DNA of 64,000 nt from Caballeronia sp. INDeC2 (lineage in GTDB: Bacteria > Pseudomonadota > Gammaproteobacteria > Burkholderiales > Burkholderiaceae): the NCBI RefSeq assembly GCF_023631325.1, contig NZ_JALQDG010000031.1, positions 208,906-272,905 on the forward strand, in the 5' to 3' direction. How positions within the stretch are numbered: position 1 is the stretch's first letter; every line of letters starts with the position of its first letter. A program made the position numbers and the translations under genes. The notes under the pieces were generated by a model. The model ran no database searches. It saw only the letters and a program-made list of their open reading frames with translations, and had not been told where the DNA came from. Shown one piece after another: positions 1-9,953 of this stretch.

Positions 1-667
1 CCTGACGATCGAACGCATCCGGCGCGACGATCAGCCCATCGCAGCCCGCGCGCAAATTGTCGACAAGTTCCTGACCGCCGCGTCCATTGAACACCGCGAG
101 CGTCTGTTCGAGCGCGCGCAAGCGTTCGATGGTCGCACGGATCGTCACGGCCGGTCCTTCGCCCTTCAGCAAGCGAAAGTTGGGCCGCTCGGCCGCGAGC
201 GCGGCAATCGACTCCGCGGACAGACCGACGCCGAGATATTCCGGCGCGTTCTGAATGCCCGCGTTCGCGCCGGTTCGTTCGAGCACCGACGCGAAGAACT
301 CGTAGTAAAAGGCTTCGGGCTCGCCGCGCATCGACGGCGGCTGAAGGATGAGCCACGATGCCCCGCGTTCGAGCGCATAGTCGGCGAGTGCCACTTGGCG
401 CTCGATGCTGTCGCCGGTGATCGTCACCGCGAGCGGCACGCGGCCCGCGATGTGCGCGGCGCAATCGTCGATCATCGTGCGCTTTTCTGCATCGGACAGG
501 CGATTCACTTCGGTCGCGAGACCGAGCGTGACGATGGCGGGCGCGCCCGCCTCGATGGTCGCGTCGATCTGCCTGCGCGTGGCGTCGCTGTCGAGCCGGT
601 TGAGCGCGTCGAAGTAGGCATAGAGCACCGGCCACATGCCAGATGGCGGCGTTTGACGTTCCGACAT
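1..667 (-). CDS. DapA-family aldolase/dehydratase, C-terminus cut by window edge
   Basis: The first 222 residues of a dihydrodipicolinate synthase (DapA/NanA) family protein are visible; the rest lies left of the window. These are TIM-barrel enzymes acting on 2-keto sugar acids or pyruvate through a Schiff-base lysine. K168 in LLKGEGP fits that lysine. The usual Tyr of the YNxP motif is replaced: the sequence reads GIQNAP (Q139), so the substrate may differ from that of true DapA. The ATG at 665-667 has a good GGGAGG ribosome site and follows the IlvD/Edd dehydratase by 13 bases, so the two are probably one operon. A role downstream of a sugar-acid dehydratase (2-keto-3-deoxy acid cleavage or dehydration) is inferred from context. 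Confidence 0.8.
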   Translation of the reverse strand, partial: MSERQTPPSGMWPVLYAYFDALNRLDSDATRRQIDATIEAGAPAIVTLGLATEVNRLSDAEKRTMIDDCAAHIAGRVPLAVTITGDSIERQVALADYALERGASWLILQPPSMRGEPEAFYYEFFASVLERTGANAGIQNAPEYLGVGLSAESIAALAAERPNFRLLKGEGPAVTIRATIERLRALEQTLAVFNGRGGQELVDNLRAGCDGLIVAPDAFDRQ

Positions 668-680
668 CGACGCCTCCCGC

Positions 681-2393
681 TCAATGCGAATCGCGCGGCA
701 CGGGCGCGCCGCTCGAACCGACGAGGAAATCGAGGTCCGCGCCCTGATCCGCCTGCAAGACATGCTCCACGTACAAGCGGTAATAGCCGCGCTTTGGGAG
801 CTCGGGCGCTTGCCATGCGGCGCGGCGCTTCGCGAGCGCTTCGTCGGAAACTTCGAGATGCAGACGGCGCGCCTCGACATCGAGCTCGATCATGTCGCCC
901 GTTTGCACGAGCGCGAGCGGCCCGCCCGCCGCCGCTTCCGGCGACACGTGCAGCACGACCGCGCCGTATGCGGTGCCGCTCATGCGGCCATCGGAGATGC
1001 GGACCATGTCGGTGATGCCTTTTTGCAGCACCTTTTTCGGCAGCGGCATGTTGCCGACTTCCGCGAAACCCGGATAACCCTTCGGTCCCGCGCCCTTGAG
1101 CACCATGATGCAGTGCTCGTCGATATCGAGCGAATCGTCGTCGACTTTCGCGTGCAAGTCTTCGACGTTCTCGAATACGACCGCGCGCCCGCGATGCTTC
1201 AACAGCGATTGCGTCGCCGCCGATGGCTTGATGACCGCGCCGTTCGGCGCGAGATTGCCCTTCAGCACCGCGATGCCAGCGTGCGGCTTGAACGGCTTTT
1301 CGAAGCGCGTGATGACCTTCTCGTCGTAGTTCGGCGCGTCGCTCACGTTGTCCCAGATCGTGCGGCCGTTCACGGTGAGCGCATCGCGATGCAGCAAGCC
1401 TTGCTCGCCGAGCTGACGCAGCACCGCGGGCAAGCCGCCCGCGTAATAGAAGTCTTCCATCAGGTACTCGCCCGATGGTTGCAGGTTCACGAGGCACGGC
1501 ACGTCGGACCCGAGTTCCCAGTCATCGAGCTTCAGTTCCACGCCGATGCGTTTCGCCAGCGCGATCAGATGCACGACCGCATTCGTCGATCCGCCGATGG
1601 CCGCGTTCGTGCGGATCGCATTCTCGAAGGCCTTGCGCGTGAGGATCTTGTCCATCGTGAGATCCTCCCTGACCATGTCGACGATGCGCCGTCCCGCCAC
1701 GTGCGCGAGCACCTGACGGCGCGCATCGACGGCGGGAATCGCGGCATTGTGCGGCAGACCCATGCCGAGCGACTCGACCATCGACGCCATCGTGGAAGCG
1801 GTGCCCATCGTCATGCAATGGCCGCGCGAGCGGTTCATGCACGATTCCGCTTCGACGAACTCTTCCTGCGTCATCTTGCCCGCGCGCACTTCCTCCGACA
1901 TCTGCCATACGCCCGTGCCCGAACCGATCGTGCCGCCGCGAAAGCGCCCGTTCAGCATCGGTCCACCCGATACGGCGAGCGCGGGCAGATTGCACGACGC
2001 CGCGCCCATCAGCAAGGCGGGCGTCGTCTTGTCGCAGCCGACGAGAAGAATGACGCCATCGATAGGATTGCCGCGGATCGACTCTTCGACATCCATCGAC
2101 GCGAGATTGCGGAACAGCATCGCCGTGGGCCGCAAATTCGATTCGCCGAGCGACATCACCGGGAATTCGAGCGGCAGGCCGCCCGCCTCGCGCACGCCGC
2201 GCTTCACGTATTCGGCAAGCTCGCGGAAATGCGCGTTGCAGGGCGTGAGTTCCGACCACGTATTGCAGATGCCGATGACCGGCCGGCCATCGAACTGATC
2301 GTGAGGAATGCCCTGGTTTTTCATCCACGAGCGGTGAATGAAGGCGTCTTTATCGTTGCCGCCGAACCAGCTTTGCGAGCGTAGCTTGCGCAT
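681..2393 (-). CDS. IlvD/Edd family dehydratase, L-arabinonate dehydratase-like
   Basis: 570 residues, full length for the IlvD/Edd family of Fe-S sugar-acid and dihydroxy-acid dehydratases. Three candidate cluster cysteines are at C52 (PCNAHF), C120 (VGCDKTTPA) and C193 (GHCMTMGTAS). Their spacings of 68 and 73 equal those I remember for the [2Fe-2S] L-arabinonate dehydratase group, which separates this protein from 4Fe-4S gluconate dehydratases. Expected reaction: dehydration of a pentonate or related sugar acid to the 2-keto-3-deoxy acid. A DapA-like gene follows directly, as in oxidative pentose pathways. The transporter upstream is separated by a strong terminator, so this gene likely has its own promoter in the roughly 50 bases before the ATG. 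The exact sugar acid is not proven. Confidence 0.88.
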   Translation of the reverse strand: MRKLRSQSWFGGNDKDAFIHRSWMKNQGIPHDQFDGRPVIGICNTWSELTPCNAHFRELAEYVKRGVREAGGLPLEFPVMSLGESNLRPTAMLFRNLASMDVEESIRGNPIDGVILLVGCDKTTPALLMGAASCNLPALAVSGGPMLNGRFRGGTIGSGTGVWQMSEEVRAGKMTQEEFVEAESCMNRSRGHCMTMGTASTMASMVESLGMGLPHNAAIPAVDARRQVLAHVAGRRIVDMVREDLTMDKILTRKAFENAIRTNAAIGGSTNAVVHLIALAKRIGVELKLDDWELGSDVPCLVNLQPSGEYLMEDFYYAGGLPAVLRQLGEQGLLHRDALTVNGRTIWDNVSDAPNYDEKVITRFEKPFKPHAGIAVLKGNLAPNGAVIKPSAATQSLLKHRGRAVVFENVEDLHAKVDDDSLDIDEHCIMVLKGAGPKGYPGFAEVGNMPLPKKVLQKGITDMVRISDGRMSGTAYGAVVLHVSPEAAAGGPLALVQTGDMIELDVEARRLHLEVSDEALAKRRAAWQAPELPKRGYYRLYVEHVLQADQGADLDFLVGSSGAPVPRDSH

Positions 2394-2441
2394 GGAAGTC
2401 CCCTTTTATCGCGCGTTCTTCATAGTGTGGGATCCAGTTGA

Positions 2442-2465
2442 AAAAGGCCGCGTGGGCGGCCTTTT
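2442..2465 (-). terminator. Rho-independent terminator behind the transporter gene
   Basis: A perfect 10-bp stem, AAAAGGCCGC and GCGGCCTTTT, encloses the loop GTGG. Read on the minus strand the stem ends in a T-run, so it closes the M20-MFS operon before the dehydratase gene. Read on the plus strand it also has four T's. Confidence 0.85.
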
Positions 2466-2535
2466 CGAAACCCGGATACGTCGAGTTATACACCTCGCTT
2501 CGCATCCGTCGCGCGTCAGTCGCAAGATTTGACCA

Positions 2536-3852
2536 TCAGTCGAGCATTTCCTTTGATCTATCGCGCATGCACGCCACGGCGATCACGGAGAACACGCCGC
2601 AGCCGATCACGTACCACGCGGGCGCCATCACGTTCTTCGTGATGACGATCAGCGACGTCACGAAAAACTGCGCGAAGCCACCGAAGATCGCGACGCCCAG
2701 GCTGTAGACGATGGCGGCGCCCGTCGCCCGCACGGAACGCGGGAACAGTTCGCCGAGCATCGCGCCGGTCGGGCCGACGTTGAGCGAATGCACGATCGAA
2801 AGCGCGGTGACGACGGCGAGCAGCGTGCCGGTCGTCGGCGACATGTTCAGGAGCGCGAAGGCCGGCCAGATCGCGAGCATGAGCAGGATGCGCGTCGTCT
2901 GCGCGAGCTTGTTTCGGCCAATGCGATCCGACAGATAGCCGCCGATCGGCGCAACGATGAAAAGAATCGCGCCCGACACGCAGCCGGAGAGCATCGACGT
3001 CCAGCCCGGCAGGCCGAGCGTCTTCACGCCGTAGATCGACAGATAGAACACGATGATGAAGTGCGCCGACGTGCCGCCGATCGTGAGACCGAGACCGTTG
3101 AGCACCGCGCGGCCATGCTCGCGAAGCACGGTGACGAGCGGCAGCTTCGGCGCTTTCGGCGCGGCTTCGATGCTTTCGCGCGGCGCTTCTTCCATCGTGC
3201 GGCGCAGCCACCAGCCGACCGGCACGATCGCGGTGCCGATGATGAACGGCACGCGCCAGCCCCAGCTTTCGAGCTGCGAAGTCGTGAGCGATGCCGTCAG
3301 CGCGACGCCCGTCAGCGCGCCCGCGAGCGCCGAAAGTCCCTGACTCGCGAACTGCCACGATGCGTAGAAGCCGCGCCGATTCGACGGCGCCTGTTCGAGC
3401 AGCAGCGTGGTCGATGCACCCACTTCGCCGCCCGCCGAGAAGCCTTGTATCAGGCGCGCGATCACGAGGATGACCGGCGCCGCGATGCCGATCTGCGCGA
3501 ACGTCGGCGCGGCCGCGATCATCGCGGTGCCGAGCGCCATCAGGCCGAGCGTGAGCAGCATCGCTTTCTTGCGGCCGGCGCGGTCGGCGTACATGCCGAT
3601 CAAAAGGCCGCCCACGGGCCGCGTGAAGAACCCGACGCCGAAGCTCGCCACCGCGAGCAGCAACTGGCCGACCGGATCGTGCACCGGAAAGAACAGCTTG
3701 CCGATGACGAGCGCGAAGAACGCATAGACCGTGAAGTCATAGAACTCGAGCGCGTTGCCGACTGCCGCCGCCATGACGAGCCGCGTGCGCGCTGCGCGGC
3801 TCGTGGACGTCGATACGGTCGCCGGCGCGCTGGCGAGGGTGGGTGCGTTCAT
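2536..3852 (-). CDS. MFS transporter, metabolite:H+ symporter type
   Basis: 438 residues with about 12 hydrophobic segments, of the MHS (ProP/KgtP/ShiA-like) branch of the major facilitator superfamily. Typical marks are the N-terminal AAAVGNALEFYDFTVYA segment and GMYADRAGRKKAM between TM2 and TM3, with the matching GGYLSDRIGRNKLA in the second half. It acts in the inner membrane, probably importing an organic acid or amino-acid derivative. The start chosen is the ATG at 3850-3852 (MNAPTLAS), 17 bases after the M20 amidohydrolase stop. Longer upstream reading runs into that gene. Co-transcription with the amidohydrolase suggests that the imported compound is an N-acyl amino acid or amide; this is inference. 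Confidence 0.88.
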   Translation of the reverse strand: MNAPTLASAPATVSTSTSRAARTRLVMAAAVGNALEFYDFTVYAFFALVIGKLFFPVHDPVGQLLLAVASFGVGFFTRPVGGLLIGMYADRAGRKKAMLLTLGLMALGTAMIAAAPTFAQIGIAAPVILVIARLIQGFSAGGEVGASTTLLLEQAPSNRRGFYASWQFASQGLSALAGALTGVALTASLTTSQLESWGWRVPFIIGTAIVPVGWWLRRTMEEAPRESIEAAPKAPKLPLVTVLREHGRAVLNGLGLTIGGTSAHFIIVFYLSIYGVKTLGLPGWTSMLSGCVSGAILFIVAPIGGYLSDRIGRNKLAQTTRILLMLAIWPAFALLNMSPTTGTLLAVVTALSIVHSLNVGPTGAMLGELFPRSVRATGAAIVYSLGVAIFGGFAQFFVTSLIVITKNVMAPAWYVIGCGVFSVIAVACMRDRSKEMLD

Positions 3853-3869
3853 GATGTGCTCCGAAAGGA

Positions 3870-5051
3870 TCAGTCGGCGAGCCAGGCTTCGGCCAGGCGC
3901 ACCCAGTAGCTCGCGCCGATAGCGAGGATGTCGTCGTTGAAATCGTAGGCCGGGTTGTGGACCATGCAGCCGCCCTTCGAGCCGACGCCGTTGCCGATCC
4001 ACGCATACGTGCCCGGACAGGCTTCGAGCATGAACGCGAAGTCCTCGCTGCCCATCAGCGGACGCGCGGCCGGGTCGACGCGTTGCGCGCCGAGCATTTT
4101 CGTCGCGACATCGGTGGCGAAGGCGGTCGGCCCTTCGTGATTCACGAGCACCGGATAGCCGAGTTCGTAATCGATCTCGGCCGTGCAGCCGAATGCGAGC
4201 GCCTGCGCGTTCACGAGCGCCGTGATGCGTTCCTGAAGCTGCTTGCGCACGGCCGCGTCGAGCGCGCGCACCGAGAGTTTCATGAGCGCGGTCTCGGGAA
4301 TCACGTTGCACGCTTCGCCCGCCTGCACGCTGCCGACGGTGACGACGGCAGGCTTTTGCGCATCCACTTCGCGCGCGACGATGCTATTCAGGCTCAGCAT
4401 GATCGACGCGACGGCGGGCATCGGATCGCATGCGACGTGCGGCATCGCGCCATGACCGCCGACACCGCGCACGGTGATGTTCACGCGGTCCGACGAGGCC
4501 ATGCCCGGCCCCGGCGTGAAGAACATGTCGCCCGCGGGCAGGCCGGGCATGTTGTGCAGGCCGAACACGGCATCGCACGGAAACTTTTCGAAGAGGCCGT
4601 CTTCGATCATCGCGCGCGCGCCGGCCTCGCCTTCCTCGGCGGGTTGAAAGATGACGATCAGCGTGCCCGAGAACTGGCGGCTCTCGGCGAGATGGCGCGC
4701 GGCGCACAGGAGCATCGCGGTGTGGCCGTCGTGGCCGCATGCGTGCATCGTGCGCGAGTGCTTGCTGGCGTACGGCAGGCCGGTCGCTTCTTCGATCGGC
4801 AAGGCATCCATGTCCGCCCGCAGGCCGATGCGCTTGCCGCCCGCGCCCTCTGTCAACACGCCGACGACGCCCGTCTTGCCCAGCCCGCGATGCACTTCGT
4901 AGCCCCATTGCGCGAGCAGCCCGGCGACGAGATCGCTCGTTTGCGTTTCTTCGTACGCAAGCTCGGGATGCGCGTGAATGCGCCGGCGCACATCGACGAA
5001 TTGCGATGCGATGGCGGCAATGCCGGGGATGACGGGCTCGACGGACAGCAT
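3870..5051 (-). CDS. M20 family amidohydrolase (hippurate hydrolase-like)
   Basis: 393 residues, the usual size for the M20D family (hippuricase, N-acyl-L-amino-acid amidohydrolase, IAA-amino-acid hydrolase), metal-dependent cytosolic enzymes that cut an amide to an amino acid and an acid. Metal-site motifs are clear: ADMDALPIEEATGLPYAS near residue 80, MHACGHDGH at 102-110 with metal ligands C105 and H107, and the catalytic Glu pair in PAEEGEAGA. The ATG at 5049-5051 is preceded by AAGGAGTG. A longer reading adds an unrelated segment. The gene is transcribed away from a LysR regulator, which probably controls it together with the transporter behind it. The exact substrate cannot be read from sequence. 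Confidence 0.9.
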   Translation of the reverse strand: MLSVEPVIPGIAAIASQFVDVRRRIHAHPELAYEETQTSDLVAGLLAQWGYEVHRGLGKTGVVGVLTEGAGGKRIGLRADMDALPIEEATGLPYASKHSRTMHACGHDGHTAMLLCAARHLAESRQFSGTLIVIFQPAEEGEAGARAMIEDGLFEKFPCDAVFGLHNMPGLPAGDMFFTPGPGMASSDRVNITVRGVGGHGAMPHVACDPMPAVASIMLSLNSIVAREVDAQKPAVVTVGSVQAGEACNVIPETALMKLSVRALDAAVRKQLQERITALVNAQALAFGCTAEIDYELGYPVLVNHEGPTAFATDVATKMLGAQRVDPAARPLMGSEDFAFMLEACPGTYAWIGNGVGSKGGCMVHNPAYDFNDDILAIGASYWVRLAEAWLAD

Positions 5052-5178
5052 GTGACACTCCTTGCTCGGTGCGGAATCAACGTGACCCAAGCATATAAAG
5101 CCGTTAAGCAAACCAAAAGACGGTAAATTTATTGCGTGAATACGATTGGTTGTCGGTGCTAACCCTAGGATGTCTCTC

Positions 5179-6078
5179 ATGAGCATGAAGATCCACCAGT
5201 TGCGCGCGTTTCTGACGACCGCCGAGCAAGGCAGCATCCGCGCGGCCGCGCGCAGCCTTCATCTGTCGCAGGCGGCGCTGACGAAGGCGATCAAGGAACT
5301 GGAGCAGGATCTCGGCGTGCCGCTCGTTCTACGCACCGCGCGCGGCGTGCAGTTGACCGCGTTCGGCCAGCAGTTGCGCGTGCGGGCGCATCTGATCGTG
5401 AGCGAGATGCGCCGCGCCGAAGACGACATCACGCAGATGAAAAGCGCGGGTTCGGGAAGCGTGAGCGCGGCCGTCACGCCGACGGCAGCGCTATCGATAT
5501 TGCCGCAGGCGTATCGCGCGTTCCGCCGACAGATGCCCAGCGCGCGCGTGAGTTTCATCGAGGGCTTTCCGGGCGTCGCGATGCCGCGTTTGCGCGACGG
5601 CTCGCTCGACTTCGTCGTCGCGGTGGTCGTGCCGGAGCATCTCGCGCCGGAGTTCGATCACATCGAACTGTATGAGAGCCGCTCGGCGATCGTCGGACGT
5701 GCGGATCATCCGTTGCGGCACTGCACGTCGCTGGCGGAACTGTCGGATGCGGAGTGGCTTCTGAATCCGTCGCCGGAAAGCTCGACGCAGGCGCTGCTCG
5801 ATTCGTATGCCGAGCGCGGTCTGACGGTGCCGGGGCGCGTGATCGAGTGTCCGAGTTTCATCATCGCGCACGGCTTGTTGCGCGGATCCGATGCGCTCGC
5901 CGCGATGCCCGCCGCGTTGCTCGAACATCCGTGGGTCAGCGACGGACTCGCCGTCTTTCCGATCGAAGATCCGTTGCCTGTGGTGTCGGTGAGAGTCGTG
6001 ACGCGGCGTGATAGTCCTTTGACGCCCGCCGCGACGGTGTTGCTGGAATGCCTGCAACATGCGGCGCGTTCGTTGTGA
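5179..6078 (+). CDS. LysR-type transcriptional regulator
   Basis: A 299-residue LysR regulator: winged helix at the N-terminus (MKIHQLRAFLTTAEQGSIRAAARSLHLSQAALTKAIKELE, residues 3-42), then a periplasmic-binding-like effector domain. Three in-frame ATGs lie at 5170, 5179 and 5185. The AGG at 5167-5169 touches the first but is well spaced for the second, so 5179 was chosen. The gene is divergent from the M20-MFS operon across about 127 bases rich in A and T, the normal arrangement for a LysR regulator and its target. The inducer is presumably the amide substrate or its product (inference). Confidence 0.9.
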   Translation: MSMKIHQLRAFLTTAEQGSIRAAARSLHLSQAALTKAIKELEQDLGVPLVLRTARGVQLTAFGQQLRVRAHLIVSEMRRAEDDITQMKSAGSGSVSAAVTPTAALSILPQAYRAFRRQMPSARVSFIEGFPGVAMPRLRDGSLDFVVAVVVPEHLAPEFDHIELYESRSAIVGRADHPLRHCTSLAELSDAEWLLNPSPESSTQALLDSYAERGLTVPGRVIECPSFIIAHGLLRGSDALAAMPAALLEHPWVSDGLAVFPIEDPLPVVSVRVVTRRDSPLTPAATVLLECLQHAARSL

Positions 6079-6118
6079 AATGCGGCGAATGTCTCAATGC
6101 AGATTTAGTTCGGATTCC

Positions 6119-6637
6119 CTAGAATCTCACCCTGAGCATGAAGCCGAGCGTGAATGGTAGATCGCTCGAAGGAATCGGCGGAATCAGGATGATGTTCGCG
6201 CCGACGCGCTTGTATTCGAGCATGATGAGCGGCGCGGCCACCGGTCCGACCGTATGGTTATGCCCGAGGCCATAACTGCCGTAGTCGTAGCCGGAGATGA
6301 GGCCCGCCATCACGGCGAGCCTGATGTAATTCCAATGAAGAAAGTCCGGGCCCCAGACGCCGCCGCCATAGAACGACGGCTTCGACAACGAGTTGCGAAA
6401 GTAGCCGCCCGTCACCGCCCATTGCGGCGCGACCCAGCATTCCGCGCCGATGCCGGGATTGAACTGCTCGAAATCCTTGTCCGGGTGAAAGTGATGAGAG
6501 GCGACCATCGCATCGAGCCAGAAACCGTCGCCGCACCAACTCGCGTGAGCGGCAGGCGTCCATGCCGACGCGGCGAAGGCGGTGGCCATCAACACGTGCG
6601 CGCGGAAGGTTCGGAAACGGGACAGCCATGTGCGCAT
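6119..6637 (-). CDS. Predicted outer-membrane beta-barrel protein, unknown function
   Basis: 172 residues starting at the ATG at 6635-6637 behind GGAGAA. A signal peptide is visible (residues 1-30, ending AAHA|SWCGD). The mature part alternates aromatic and small residues, is rich in Gly and Tyr (YGGGVWG, GYDYGSYG), and ends FTLGFMLRVRF. A C-terminal Phe after alternating hydrophobics is the usual beta-signal of outer-membrane barrels. About 140 mature residues would fit an 8-stranded barrel of the OmpW/OmpX/PagP size class, but no family signature was recognised. It stands alone, convergent with the LysR gene. Confidence 0.7.
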   Translation of the reverse strand: MRTWLSRFRTFRAHVLMATAFAASAWTPAAHASWCGDGFWLDAMVASHHFHPDKDFEQFNPGIGAECWVAPQWAVTGGYFRNSLSKPSFYGGGVWGPDFLHWNYIRLAVMAGLISGYDYGSYGLGHNHTVGPVAAPLIMLEYKRVGANIILIPPIPSSDLPFTLGFMLRVRF

Positions 6638-6816
6638 GGGTTCTCCGCCGTCGCGCGTCCGCGATGGCGCCTTTTTTCTGAGATGGAGGTCGAGGCGAAC
6701 TCTACCTGATCGCGGCATTTTCGTGTGTGCTGACGAAAAGCGCGTGACGGCTTGCGCACGCTTTTACGATCTCGGCGAAACTTGTCGAAATCTTTTTCGT
6801 ATTCGAGGAAAGCGCG

Positions 6817-7455
6817 ATGAACGTTTGTAAGCGTCTCGTTCCTTTTTTGGCGGCGGTCGCGTTGACGGCGTGCACGCCGCTGCAGGTCGTCACGCATCAT
6901 GTGTCGCCGAGCGAATCGAGTGTGCCGCCGGGGCGTTATCAACTCGATCCGCATCACTGGAACGTGAGCTTCGACGTCGATCATTTTCACTACTCGCGTT
7001 TCGTGATCCGATTCGACAAGACCACGGCGAACCTCGACTGGAATGCGGACGGAATGTCCGGAAGCTCGGTGCGGGCGACCATCGACGCGTCGAGCGTCAA
7101 CACCAATGTGCCGTTGCTCGATCGCATGTTGAAAGGACCCGACATGTTCGATGTCGAGCGTTATCCGAGCATCGTCTTCGTCAGCACGGGCTTTCAGCGC
7201 ACGGGCGACGACAAAGGCGTATTGACGGGCGATCTGACGATCTGCGGCACGACGAAGCCGGTCACACTGAACGTGACCTTCAACGGCCATGCAGTCAATC
7301 CGCTAACGAAGCAGGAAACGTTGGGCTTTTCCGCCGATGGACATTTCAGCCGCGCGCAGTTCGGATTGACGACGTGGTATCCGGCTGTCGGCGACGATGT
7401 GCACGTCGCCGTTCAGGCCGAGTTTTCGAAGGCGCCGGCGGTTTCCGTTCAATGA
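6817..7455 (+). CDS. YceI family lipoprotein
   Basis: 212 residues of the YceI family, lipocalin-like barrels that bind isoprenoid-type lipids; their cellular role is mostly unclear. The N-terminus is a lipoprotein signal with lipobox LTAC, so Cys-19 is the expected lipidated residue and the protein should sit on a membrane facing the periplasm. Family marks include GRYQLDPHHWNVSFDVDHF, the repeated 'ATIDASSVNTNVPLLDRMLKG', and GDLTICGTTKPVTLNVTF. The ATG at 6817 follows GAGGAAA. It is convergent with tdh (10 bases between stops) and not clearly linked to other genes. Confidence 0.88.
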   Translation: MNVCKRLVPFLAAVALTACTPLQVVTHHVSPSESSVPPGRYQLDPHHWNVSFDVDHFHYSRFVIRFDKTTANLDWNADGMSGSSVRATIDASSVNTNVPLLDRMLKGPDMFDVERYPSIVFVSTGFQRTGDDKGVLTGDLTICGTTKPVTLNVTFNGHAVNPLTKQETLGFSADGHFSRAQFGLTTWYPAVGDDVHVAVQAEFSKAPAVSVQ

Positions 7456-7465
7456 CGCGGCGTTC

Positions 7466-8497
7466 TCAGGCCGCGGTCCAGTCGAGTACGACCTTGCCGC
7501 TGTTTCCGGAGAGCATCGTGTCGAACGCGCGCGGATAGTCGTCGACGGGAAAGGTATGCGTAAGGATAGGCGATAGATCGAGGCCGCTTTGCAGCATCGC
7601 GACCATCTTGTACCAGGTCTCGAACATCTCGCGTCCGTAGATACCTTTGATCTCGAGGCCCTTGAAGATCACCTGATTCCAGTCGATCGCGGTCTGCGCC
7701 GGTGGAATACCGAGCAGCGCGACCTTGCCGCCGTGATTCATCGATTCGAGCATCGCCGTGAATGCGCTCGGTACGCCGGACATTTCCAGACCTACATCGA
7801 AGCCCTCGGTCATACCGAGTTCGCTCATCACGTCGCGCAAGTTTTCATTCGCCACATTGACCGCGCGCGTCGCGCCCATCTTGCGGGCGAGTTCGAGGCG
7901 ATAGTCGTTGACGTCGGTAATGACGACGTTGCGTGCGCCGACATGCCGCGCGATCGCAACGGCCATCACGCCAATCGGACCTGCGCCGGTGATCAGCACG
8001 TCCTCGCCGACGAGGTTGAACGAAAGGGCCGTGTGCGTCGCATTGCCGAACGGATCGAAGATCGCGGCGAGGTCGTCGGAGATATCGGGCGGAATCTTGA
8101 ATGCGTTGAACGCCGGAATGACGAGAAGTTCCGCAAACGCGCCTTCGCGGTTCACGCCGACGCCGACCGTGTTGCGGCACAGATGACGACGGCCCGCGCG
8201 ACAGTTCCGACAGAAGCCGCAGGTGATATGGCCTTCGCCGGACACGCGATCGCCGATGGCGAACCCGCGCACTTCCTGACCCATCTCCACGATTTCCCCG
8301 ACGTACTCGTGACCGACATGCATCGGCACAGGAATCGTCTTCTGTGCCCAATCGTCCCATTTCCAGATGTGGATGTCGGTGCCGCAGATCGCTGTCTTGC
8401 GGATGCGGATGAGCACGTCGTTGTGGCCGACTTCGGGCCGCTTCACGCGCGTCAAAGTAAGGCCGGGCGCGCGTTCGAGTTTGGCAAGGGCTTTCAT
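7466..8497 (-). CDS. tdh: L-threonine 3-dehydrogenase
   Basis: 343 residues, the standard size of zinc-dependent Tdh, which oxidises L-threonine to 2-amino-3-oxobutanoate with NAD. Zinc-site and MDR motifs are in order: AICGTDIHIWKWD (catalytic Cys near residue 38), HVGHEYVGEIVEMG, the structural-zinc cysteines in CGFCRNCRAGRRHLC, and the Rossmann motif GAGPIGVMA. The ATG at 8495-8497 was chosen; longer reading runs through a parS-like palindrome. It follows kbl by 100 bases and the two together convert threonine to glycine and acetyl-CoA. The gap between them contains the parS-like site at 8569-8584, unusual inside an operon. Confidence 0.96.
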   Translation of the reverse strand: MKALAKLERAPGLTLTRVKRPEVGHNDVLIRIRKTAICGTDIHIWKWDDWAQKTIPVPMHVGHEYVGEIVEMGQEVRGFAIGDRVSGEGHITCGFCRNCRAGRRHLCRNTVGVGVNREGAFAELLVIPAFNAFKIPPDISDDLAAIFDPFGNATHTALSFNLVGEDVLITGAGPIGVMAVAIARHVGARNVVITDVNDYRLELARKMGATRAVNVANENLRDVMSELGMTEGFDVGLEMSGVPSAFTAMLESMNHGGKVALLGIPPAQTAIDWNQVIFKGLEIKGIYGREMFETWYKMVAMLQSGLDLSPILTHTFPVDDYPRAFDTMLSGNSGKVVLDWTAA

Positions 8498-8568
8498 TGC
8501 GTTTGATCCTGACGTTTGGTCTTCGTGATTCCGCTTCGGAGGTCGCGGGCTCGTAGCCCGGTCCCGAG

Positions 8569-8584
8569 GTTTATGCGCATAAAG
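8569..8584. other. parS-like palindrome (site 1, between kbl and tdh)
   Basis: GTTTATGCGCATAAAG matches the 16-bp palindrome CTTTATGCGCATAAAG, found several times around parA/parB, in all but its first base. It is followed by TC, as in most other copies. It lies in the kbl-tdh gap, about 11 kb from parB. ParB binding is inferred from identity with the site between parA and parB. Confidence 0.75.
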
Positions 8585-8597
8585 TCGCCGATGCTGC

Positions 8598-9800
<1,203 letters not shown>

Positions 9801-9895
9801 CGCAATCCTTTTTTTGGCCTGATCGTGGTGTCCGGCCGCGCAGTGCGCGCAAGCCGCCCTTAGCCCTGTTATAGTCCATCCGTCTCACCGGACAT

Positions 9896-9911
9896 GTTCG
9901 ATATTTCGAAC
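9896..9911. promoter_or_regulatory. Candidate operator in the kbl/regulator intergenic region
   Basis: GTTCGATATTTCGAAC is a near-perfect inverted repeat (arms GTTCGA and its mate TCGAAC) in the 153-base divergent promoter region. A similar half-site, TTCCGATATGACGAAC, follows at 9916-9931. Binding by the adjacent XRE-cupin protein is inferred. Confidence 0.45.
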
Positions 9912-9953
9912 CGATTTCCGATATGACGAACACTTTAAGGGATTGATCGAGTC

